The position numbers and the translations under genes are program-made. This document shows, one piece after another, positions 58,242 to 64,000 of a stretch of DNA of 64,000 bases (position 1 is the first letter of the stretch; the number at the start of each line of letters is the position of its first letter). This DNA is from JAODBJ01 sp963782465. GTDB lineage: Bacteria; Actinomycetota; Acidimicrobiia; IMCC26256; PALSA-610. The stretch lies in contig CAWAJR010000002.1 of NCBI GenBank assembly GCA_963782465.1, positions 434,001 to 498,000 on the forward strand. Direction: 5' to 3'. Below the pieces are notes generated by a model, which ran no database searches, had not been told where the DNA came from, and saw only the letters and a list, made by a program, of their open reading frames with translations.

Positions 58242-58832
58242 ATGTCCAGCACGCTACGGATCCCGAAGGCGGAGATCACCGGTTTCTACGGGTACCTGCT
58301 GAAGCGATTCAGCCGGAAACTGGTCGGCGACGTCCCCGAGCCGGCCGAAGTGATGTGGCACAACCGACCGGTGCTCACGAGCGTCTCCACCCTCGGCCGC
58401 AAGGCACAGAAGTGGGACCGGGTCGACCCCAACCTGAAGTCGTTCGCCCACATGGCGGTCGCCGCGCTCGTCGGTTGCTCGTGGTGCCTCGACTTCGGTT
58501 ACTTCCACGCGCACAACGAGGGCCTCGACGAAGTCAAGGCCAGCGAGGTACCCCGCTGGCGCGATTCGTCGGTGTTCACGCCTCTCGAACGGGACGTGAT
58601 GGAGTACGCCGAGGCCATGAGCGTCACCCCGCCGCGGGTCACCGACGAGCTGTTCGCCGGGCTGCTCGAGCAGCTCGGGGCGCCGGCAATGGTGGAACTC
58701 ACGACGTGGATCGCGTTTGCGAACATGAGCACGAGGGGCAACAACGCCATGGGGATCGAATCCCAAGGGTTCTCCAAGGCGTGCCGGCTGCCGCTGGCGC
58801 AACCCGCGGCCCGGTACGCGACGCCGGCATGA
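58242..58832 (+). CDS. Carboxymuconolactone decarboxylase (AhpD-like) family protein
   Basis: A 196-residue protein of the CMD/AhpD fold. 'VAALVGCSWCLDFGYFHAHNEG' (in part 'GCSWCLDFGYFHAHNEG', about residues 78-95) has the redox CxxC pair followed by His, as in AhpD-type peroxidase-reductase partners. A GGAGGAG ribosome site before ATG 58242 is excellent. ECF41 sigma factors are typically found next to, and directing, one gene of the COE group (CMD, oxidoreductase or epimerase). This gene fits that rule, with an ECF41-type promoter upstream. It would reduce a peroxide or disulfide; the partner is unknown. Confidence 0.9.
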   Translation: MSSTLRIPKAEITGFYGYLLKRFSRKLVGDVPEPAEVMWHNRPVLTSVSTLGRKAQKWDRVDPNLKSFAHMAVAALVGCSWCLDFGYFHAHNEGLDEVKASEVPRWRDSSVFTPLERDVMEYAEAMSVTPPRVTDELFAGLLEQLGAPAMVELTTWIAFANMSTRGNNAMGIESQGFSKACRLPLAQPAARYATPA

Positions 58833-58844
58833 ATGGACAGCCCC

Positions 58845-59714
58845 ATGAATGACAACCCGTTCGCCCGCCACCGCAGCCTGCTGTTCACCGTCGCCTACGA
58901 GATGCTCGGCTCCGCGGCCGACGCCGAGGACGTCGTGCAGGAGACGTGGCTGCGGTGGGCGAACGTCGACCAGACGGTCGTGCGCGACCCGCGGGCGTAC
59001 CTCGTGCGCATCGTCACCAGGCAGGCGTTGAACCGGTTGCGGTCGCTGGCGCGACGGCGCGAGGACTACGTCGGCGAATGGCTACCGGAGCCGCTGCTCA
59101 CCAGCCCCGACGTCGCCGCCGACGTCGAACTCGCCGAGAGCGTGTCGATCGCGATGCTCACCGTGCTCGAGACCCTCGGTCCGGCCGAGCGCGCCGTGTT
59201 CGTGCTGCACGAGGTCTTCGAGATGCCCTACGAGGAGGTTGCGGAGGCGGTCGACAAGTCGCCCGCGGCCGTTCGCCAGATCGCGCACCGGGCTCGCGAG
59301 CACGTCGCGGCTCGGCGCCCGCGGATGCAGGTCACCCAGACGCAGCAACAGGAAGTCGTGGACCGGTTCCTCGCCGCCGTCCGCAGCGGCGACCTGCAGG
59401 GCCTCCTCGACGTCCTCGCGCCCGACGTCGTCGTCGTCGCCGACGGCGGTGGCGTGGCCGCCGCGGCCCGCCGTCCGATCGTGGGTGCACGACCGGCGGC
59501 CAACTTCCTGGTCCGCGCGGCCGGCCTCGCGGACTTCGAAGTGAGCGCCGTCTGGCTCAACGGGTCACCCGCCGCCCGCATCGACATCGCCGGCGCGCTC
59601 GACACCGCCGTGAGCCTCGCCGTCGACAACGGCCGGATCACGCGCATCTACGCGGTCCGCAACCCGCACAAGCTGGCCCGCCTCGACGGCGTCGCCGAAC
59701 TCACCCGGTCGTGA
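58845..59714 (+). CDS. ECF41 family RNA polymerase sigma factor with SnoaL-like C-terminal domain
   Basis: A 289-residue sigma factor. Region 2 (about 5-75; 'LGSAADAEDVVQETWLRW') and region 4 (about 115-170; 'LGPAERAVFVLHEVFEMPYEEVA') are followed by a SnoaL-like fold (about 172-289). The three ECF41 hallmarks are present: 'WLPEP' (79-83), 'DGGG' (200-203) and 'NPHKL' (273-277, usually NPDKL). In this family no anti-sigma factor is used; the C-terminal domain controls activity. It is 12 bases after the CMD gene and probably activates it through the promoter at 58183-58209. ATG 58845 is preferred to ATG 58833 by the family N-terminus. Confidence 0.92.
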   Translation: MNDNPFARHRSLLFTVAYEMLGSAADAEDVVQETWLRWANVDQTVVRDPRAYLVRIVTRQALNRLRSLARRREDYVGEWLPEPLLTSPDVAADVELAESVSIAMLTVLETLGPAERAVFVLHEVFEMPYEEVAEAVDKSPAAVRQIAHRAREHVAARRPRMQVTQTQQQEVVDRFLAAVRSGDLQGLLDVLAPDVVVVADGGGVAAAARRPIVGARPAANFLVRAAGLADFEVSAVWLNGSPAARIDIAGALDTAVSLAVDNGRITRIYAVRNPHKLARLDGVAELTRS

Positions 59715-59804
59715 GCGGGCGAGAACGGTGACCGTCGGTCGCTGAACGGCGTCCGGCGAAGACTGGCGACCAACGAACCGGCGACATCGAGCGCGCCGCG
59801 ACGT

Positions 59805-59841
59805 GCGTCGATAGCTATCGCTATGCGATAGCTATCGACGC
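59805..59841. terminator. Convergent-junction palindrome, copy D (loop CTATG)
   Basis: GCGTCGATAGCTATCG and its complement flank CTATG, in the 134-base gap between the sigma factor stop (59714) and the convergent molybdopterin oxidoreductase stop (59849). The rest of this gap shows no gene. It sits close to the oxidoreductase end rather than in the middle. Confidence 0.75.
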
Positions 59842-59848
59842 CTGTCTG

Positions 59849-62098
59849 TCAGGCGGGGGCGACCTCGACGGGGATGCCGTTGACCGCGGCGTTCCCGCTC
59901 GGCACGTCGACGAAATCGCCCGGCGCGAGAACGTTGTTGTTCACACCTGCGTGCTCCGACGCGACCGACAGGCGCGCGCCGGGACGGTCGTGGCCCCAGC
60001 CGTGCGGGAGCGACACGACGCCGGGCATCATCTCGTCGCTCACCTCGACCGGCGCGACGACACTCCCCGCTTCCGACACGACCTTGGCGAGACCACCGTC
60101 GCGTAGCCCGAGCCGGTCGGCATCGCCGGGGTGCACGAGCAACGTGCAGCGGTCCTTGCCCTTCACCAGCACCCGGACGTTGTGCATCCACGAGTTGTTC
60201 GATCGGAGGTGGCGCCGGCTGACGAGCACGAGACCGTTCCCCGTGTCGCGCGCCAGCCGTTCGCGCAGCCGGGGAATGTCGCTCAGGATGTGCGCGGGCG
60301 CAAGGTCGATACGGCCGTTCGGGGTCCGCACCATCTCGTGTGCGCGCGGGATCATCGGGCCCATGTCGATGCCGTTCGGCGCGTCCTCGAACGAACGCAA
60401 CGTGAGCCCCTCCGGTCGCGCGCCGTAACCGTCGCCCCACTTCCCCGTGCGGATCGTGAAGTCGAGGAGCCGCTCCGGGCCGCCCGTGCCGTACGACGCG
60501 ACGATCTCGTCGGGGTCGCGACCGGCGATCGGCGAACCCTCCTCCGCGCATTTCATCGCGACCAGCGCGGCGAAGAAGCCGTCGTCGATCGCGACCGCGT
60601 CGTCGTGCGACGACGGGATGCCCGACACCATTGCCGCGAGCCGCAGCAGGATCTCCCATTCCTCGGGCCGGCCGGCGGCCGGGAACAGCGCGGGCGAGTA
60701 CTTCCCGGCGCTGCGCGTCGCCCACGACCAGATCATCTCGTCGTAGTGCGGCTGCTCCAGCGACGAGAGGCCGGGCAGGATCACGTGCGCGTGCCGGGTC
60801 GTCTCGTTGAGGTAGTTGTCGAGGCTGATCATGCAGTCGAGCAACGGCAGGGCGGCGTCGAGCCGTGCGGCGTCGGGCGCGCTGATCACCGGGTTGCCGG
60901 CGACGGTGATCAGGGCACGGATCCGGCCCTCGCCGGGAGTCGCGATCTCTTCGGCGAGGCACGACACGGGCACTTGCCCGAGAACCTCGGGCGCGCCGCG
61001 CACACGGCTGCGCCACCGGCCGAACTCGACGCCGCCTTCGTGCTCCGGGTTCGGCAGGCTCGTGAGCGACCACGCGATCGGGTTGCCGAACATCAGGCCG
61101 CCCGGAACGTCGAAGTTGCCGGAGAGCATGTTGACGACGTCGACGAGCCATGAGGCGAGGGTGCCGAACTCCTGATTGCACAGGCCGATACGGCCGTAGA
61201 GCACGCCCGCCTCGGCCGCCGCAAGGTCGCGCGCGATGCGCCGAGTGGTCGCCGCGGGAACCCCGCAGCAGGCTTCGACGGCTTCGGGTGTGAACGGCAC
61301 CGCGAGGTCGCGCACCGCTTCGACGTTGTCGACCAGGTCGGCGACCGCACCGAGGTCGACGAGCCCGTCGGCGAACAGCACCTGCACGATCGCAAGGAGG
61401 AACGCGGCGTCGGTACCGGGCACGATCGGAACCCATTCGTCGGCGGCTTCAGCGGTGCCGGTACGGCGCGGATCGATCACGACAGTCGTGCCGCCCCGGT
61501 CGCGGATCCGATCGATCTCACCGAGCAGGTCCGGGTGCGCGAGCAGGCTGCCCTGCGACGCCTGCGGGTTCGCGCCCATCACGACGAAGTACTTCGTGCG
61601 CGCGACGTCGGGGAGCGGGATCGACCACATCCCGCCGTAGAGCAACAGGCTGGTGACGTTCTTCGGCCACTGGTCGACGGTGCCGGCCGAGTAGATCTGC
61701 TTGAGATCGGTGAGCGCGATGAACGGCGCGACGTAACGCGACAACGAGAAGTTGTGCGCGGTCGGGTTCCCGATGTAGGTGGTGAGCGCATCCTTCCCGT
61801 GCGTGTCGATCACCGCGCGCAACAGCGACTCGCAGCGGGCGAATGCATCGTCCCACGACACTTCGGTCCACGTGTCGCCGTCGCGGACCATCGGTGCGCG
61901 CAACCGGTCGGGGTCTTCGTGCAGGTGCCCGAGCACCGTCCCTTTCGGGCAGACGTAACCCTTGCTCCACACGTCGTCGCGGTTCGGGCGGATCAGGCTG
62001 ACGCGCTGATCGGTCACGTGCACCTCGAGCCCGCACATCGCCTCGCACAGCGGGCACGTGCGAATGTGAGTGCTCGTCTCCGGTGAAGCCGTCATCAT
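59849..62098 (-). CDS. Molybdopterin-dependent oxidoreductase (DMSO reductase family)
   Basis: A 749-residue enzyme of the DMSO reductase family. The 4Fe-4S domain has C-x2-C-x3-C-x26/27-C in 'CPLCEAMCGLEV' and 'GYVCPKGTVLG'. The molybdopterin domains show 'YSAGTVDQWPKNV', 'YFVVMGANPQASQGS', 'GTTVVIDPRRTGTA', 'VGRIGLCNQEFGT'-type regions, and a C-terminal dinucleotide-binding domain with 'GVVSLPHGWGHDR'. No Cys or selenocysteine is at the usual formate-dehydrogenase ligand position, so it is not a typical formate dehydrogenase. Electron acceptor and substrate are unknown. ATG 62098 or 62095 starts the protein behind a G-rich site. It has no Tat signal visible, so it is cytoplasmic. Confidence 0.9.
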   Translation of the reverse strand: MMTASPETSTHIRTCPLCEAMCGLEVHVTDQRVSLIRPNRDDVWSKGYVCPKGTVLGHLHEDPDRLRAPMVRDGDTWTEVSWDDAFARCESLLRAVIDTHGKDALTTYIGNPTAHNFSLSRYVAPFIALTDLKQIYSAGTVDQWPKNVTSLLLYGGMWSIPLPDVARTKYFVVMGANPQASQGSLLAHPDLLGEIDRIRDRGGTTVVIDPRRTGTAEAADEWVPIVPGTDAAFLLAIVQVLFADGLVDLGAVADLVDNVEAVRDLAVPFTPEAVEACCGVPAATTRRIARDLAAAEAGVLYGRIGLCNQEFGTLASWLVDVVNMLSGNFDVPGGLMFGNPIAWSLTSLPNPEHEGGVEFGRWRSRVRGAPEVLGQVPVSCLAEEIATPGEGRIRALITVAGNPVISAPDAARLDAALPLLDCMISLDNYLNETTRHAHVILPGLSSLEQPHYDEMIWSWATRSAGKYSPALFPAAGRPEEWEILLRLAAMVSGIPSSHDDAVAIDDGFFAALVAMKCAEEGSPIAGRDPDEIVASYGTGGPERLLDFTIRTGKWGDGYGARPEGLTLRSFEDAPNGIDMGPMIPRAHEMVRTPNGRIDLAPAHILSDIPRLRERLARDTGNGLVLVSRRHLRSNNSWMHNVRVLVKGKDRCTLLVHPGDADRLGLRDGGLAKVVSEAGSVVAPVEVSDEMMPGVVSLPHGWGHDRPGARLSVASEHAGVNNNVLAPGDFVDVPSGNAAVNGIPVEVAPA

Positions 62099-62182
62099 TC
62101 CCCCCGAACGTCGCTCGGCAGACCCTATTCGTTCACACGAAGAGGCAACATTCGCCGGCCGCCGCTGCGGTACCGTGCGCGA

Positions 62183-63211
62183 ATGGCCGCGTCGGAACAC
62201 GTCGACCTGGAGATCGCGGGGCGCGACGTACGGATCACGAGCCCGGGCAAGGTCTTCTTCCCCGAACGGGGCGAGACGAAGATCGACCTCGTCAACTACT
62301 ACCTCGCGGTCGGCGAACCCTTGATGCGGGCGATGGGCGGTCGGCCGGTGCTGATGCAACGGTTCCCGAACGGCGCCGGCGGGTCGTCGTTCTTCCAGAA
62401 ACGGGTCGGCGACGGCGCGCCCGAGTGGCTCGAAACGACGATCGTCAGCACGCCCAACGGCACGACGTCACGAGCGCTGGTCGCCGCCGACCTCGCGCAC
62501 GTCGCGTGGGCGGTGAACCTCGCGTGCCTCGGTTTTCACGTGTGGCCCAACCTCGCCGCCGACCCGGAACACGCCGACGAGCTGCGCATCGACCTCGACC
62601 CGCAGCCCGGCGTCACCTTCGACCAGATTCGCGAAGCGGCTCGAGAAGTACACGCACTCCTCGAAGAGGTGGGCGTGACCGGCCACCCCAAGACCACCGG
62701 AAACCGCGGGGTGCACGTGTACGTGCGCCTGCTCCCGCAGTGGGACTCGTACCAGGTGCGTTCGGCCGCTGTCGCGGTCGCCCGGGAACTGGCGCGGCGG
62801 CGACCCGACCTCATCACCGACGCGTGGTGGAAGGAAGAGCGCGGTGAGCGCGTCTTCGTCGACTTCAACCAGAATGCGCCCCACAAGACGGTGTTCGGCG
62901 CGTGGTCGGTGCGGTCACGCCCCGGCGCGCAGGTGTCGACGCCGTTGCGATGGGACGAGATCGACACCGTGCAACCCGACGACCTCACCATGGCCACCGT
63001 CCCCGACCGGTTCGCGCGCGAAGGCGACCCCTGGGCCGGCATCGAGACGGAACCACAGTCGCTGGCCCCGCTGCTCGAGATGCACGAACGCGATCGCGCC
63101 AACGGGTTGCAGGACGCACCCTGGCCACCCGTGTACCCGAAGATGGAGAACGAGCCATCGCGGGTCGCACCGAGCCGCGCCCGCAAGCCCAAACCGGGGG
63201 ATCAGGCGTAG
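62183..63211 (+). CDS. LigD-type DNA polymerase/primase domain protein
   Basis: A 342-residue protein made of the polymerase domain that in mycobacterial LigD fills gaps during non-homologous end joining (archaeo-eukaryotic primase superfamily). 'ELRIDLDPQPG' (about residues 135-145) has the catalytic DxD; 'RVFVDFNQNAPHKT' (about 223) has the third Asp; 'TTGNRGVHVYV' is the 5'-phosphate-binding strand. The ligase and nuclease modules are absent, so it is a stand-alone PolDom. No Ku gene is adjacent. A separate ATP-dependent ligase is encoded at 20239. ATG 62183 is the start; the end overlaps the convergent EAL gene by ten bases. Confidence 0.9.
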   Translation: MAASEHVDLEIAGRDVRITSPGKVFFPERGETKIDLVNYYLAVGEPLMRAMGGRPVLMQRFPNGAGGSSFFQKRVGDGAPEWLETTIVSTPNGTTSRALVAADLAHVAWAVNLACLGFHVWPNLAADPEHADELRIDLDPQPGVTFDQIREAAREVHALLEEVGVTGHPKTTGNRGVHVYVRLLPQWDSYQVRSAAVAVARELARRRPDLITDAWWKEERGERVFVDFNQNAPHKTVFGAWSVRSRPGAQVSTPLRWDEIDTVQPDDLTMATVPDRFAREGDPWAGIETEPQSLAPLLEMHERDRANGLQDAPWPPVYPKMENEPSRVAPSRARKPKPGDQA

Positions 63212-64000
63212 CTCGGGCTCGGTGCACCGCCGGCCGAGGCACGCGCACTGATCAGCCAGTCGCGCAGGTTCGCGACCGGCATGGGGCGGGCGAAGAAGTA
63301 CCCCTGCGCCACGTCGCACCCGGTGCCGCGCAGCGACACGCGGATCTCGTCGGTCTCGACCCCTTCGCCGACCACCCGCAACGCAAGGTTGTGGCCGAGG
63401 TCGACGATCGAGCGCACGATCGATGCGTGCGCGTGGTTCACGAGCATGTCCATCACGAAGCTCTTGTCGATCTTCAGCTCGTGGAGCGGCAACGCCGACA
63501 GGTAGCCGAGCGACGTCTGCCCGCAACCGAAGTCGTCGAGGCTCACGCGCACGCCGGCCGCGGAAAGCTCGGCGAGCACGGTGGCGGCGCGGGCCGGGTC
63601 GGCGAGCAGCGCAGTTTCGGTGATCTCGACGATCAAGCGTGACGGCGCGACCTCGTACTCGCCGAGTACCGCGACCACGTGCGAAGCAAAGTTGGGATGG
63701 CTGAGGTTCCGGGCCGACACGTTGACCGCGACCGACAACCCCTCGCCGATCGGCCCAAGCTCCTTGATGTCACGGAGTGAGTGGTGCAGCACCCATTCCG
63801 TGAGTGCGTCGATCAGGTCGGTCTGTTCGGCGAGCGGCAGGAACCGGTCGGGGAAGATCATCCCGTGGACGGGATGCTGCCACCGCACCAGCGTCTCGAC
63901 GGCTTCGATGCGACCGTCGAGCAATGTCGTCTTCGGTTGGTAGTGCAAGACGAGTTGGTCGGCGGCGATCGCGTGGCGAAGTTCGGCCACCAACGAGAGG
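63202..64000 (-). CDS. EAL domain protein (c-di-GMP phosphodiesterase), 5' end outside window
   Basis: The 265 visible residues are a nearly complete EAL domain running in from the window edge. Its signature loop reads 'VETLVRWQHP' (ETL in place of EAL), followed by 'AVNVSARNLSHP', 'LIVEITETALL' (metal Glu), 'VSLDDFGCGQTSLGYL' (DDFG) and 'LKIDKSFV' (catalytic Lys). All other metal ligands are intact, so hydrolysis of c-di-GMP is likely. The beginning 'LSLVAELRHAI' usually follows a GGDEF domain, so the missing part is probably GGDEF or a sensor. It is convergent with the LigD-type gene. Confidence 0.88.
   Translation of the reverse strand, partial: LSLVAELRHAIAADQLVLHYQPKTTLLDGRIEAVETLVRWQHPVHGMIFPDRFLPLAEQTDLIDALTEWVLHHSLRDIKELGPIGEGLSVAVNVSARNLSHPNFASHVVAVLGEYEVAPSRLIVEITETALLADPARAATVLAELSAAGVRVSLDDFGCGQTSLGYLSALPLHELKIDKSFVMDMLVNHAHASIVRSIVDLGHNLALRVVGEGVETDEIRVSLRGTGCDVAQGYFFARPMPVANLRDWLISARASAGGAPSPSYA

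Noticed and set aside
59849..62098. Formate dehydrogenase
   Set aside because: The family fits, but no Cys or selenocysteine is at the molybdenum ligand position and no partner subunits are adjacent.

Overview
This is a gene-dense stretch of high-GC actinobacterial chromosome. The gene mix suggests the class Acidimicrobiia (Ilumatobacter-like), but no rRNA or tRNA is present to prove it. Supporting signs are strong GC at third codon positions, many GTG and TTG starts, two LLM-class flavin oxidoreductases, a secreted protein built from 'DGGVFAFGDA' repeats, an ECF41 sigma factor and many genes joined by 4-base GTGA/ATGA or 1-base TGATG overlaps. I see no prophage, insertion sequence, CRISPR array or RNA gene.

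Layout. 1-3165 (+): the end of an MFS transporter, a secreted propeller-type protein and a BNR-repeat protein. 3155-8669 (-): a heterodimeric ABC exporter, a UBP-type zinc finger protein and an MFS drug exporter. 8740-11779 (-): a coupled LLM oxidoreductase, aminotransferase and omega-amidase-like hydrolase. 11967-13058 (+): a LapA-like membrane protein, a flavin reductase and a small Cys-rich protein. 13069-16694 (-): glutathione peroxidase, alcohol dehydrogenase, cytochrome P450 and TetR regulator, with a perfect palindromic operator candidate over the TetR start. 16774-23345 (+): a stand-alone NuoF-like flavoprotein, a secreted heparinase-like lyase, an ATP-dependent DNA ligase and an amidohydrolase preceded by a 131-bp tandem repeat. 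23399-32449: a Rieske oxygenase facing a frameshifted acyl-CoA synthetase, quinone oxidoreductase, a second tandem-repeat array, LLM oxidoreductase, frameshifted flavodoxin-type reductase, nucleotidyltransferase, acetyltransferase, amidohydrolase and VOC protein. 32456-40963: an RNHCP protein, two phytanoyl-CoA-dioxygenase-like oxygenases, a formaldehyde-activating-enzyme homologue, a frameshifted FG-GAP protein, cold shock protein, MOSC protein, SDR, GNAT and LysR. 41020-46570: TSUP exporter, an S1P-lyase-like PLP enzyme, sugar kinase, PPOX protein and DUF445 protein. 46609-54326 (+): secreted sulfatase, two-component pair, lone receiver and diguanylate cyclase. 54374-57367 (-): nitronate monooxygenase, P450 and TetR. 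57424-59714: a sigma-factor remnant, VOC protein, and an ECF41 sigma factor with its carboxymuconolactone-decarboxylase partner. 59849-64000: molybdopterin oxidoreductase, a LigD-type polymerase and a truncated EAL protein.

How the genes may work together. Much of the window looks like oxidative catabolism of lipid- or xenobiotic-type substrates (P450s, Rieske oxygenase, LLM and nitronate oxygenases, ADH, SDR, acyl-CoA synthetase, amidohydrolases) in small, locally regulated units. This is inference from families; no substrate can be named.

The most unusual signals are non-coding. (1) Three 131-bp units each copy the first 17 codons of the amidohydrolase, and each unit's stop overlaps the next start (ATGA). 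(2) A nearly identical 37-39 nt palindrome occurs four times, always between convergent gene ends. (3) A 90/91-bp repeat array ends exactly at the start of an LLM gene. Three genes carry single-base insertions in short homopolymers, which could be sequencing errors or real decay.
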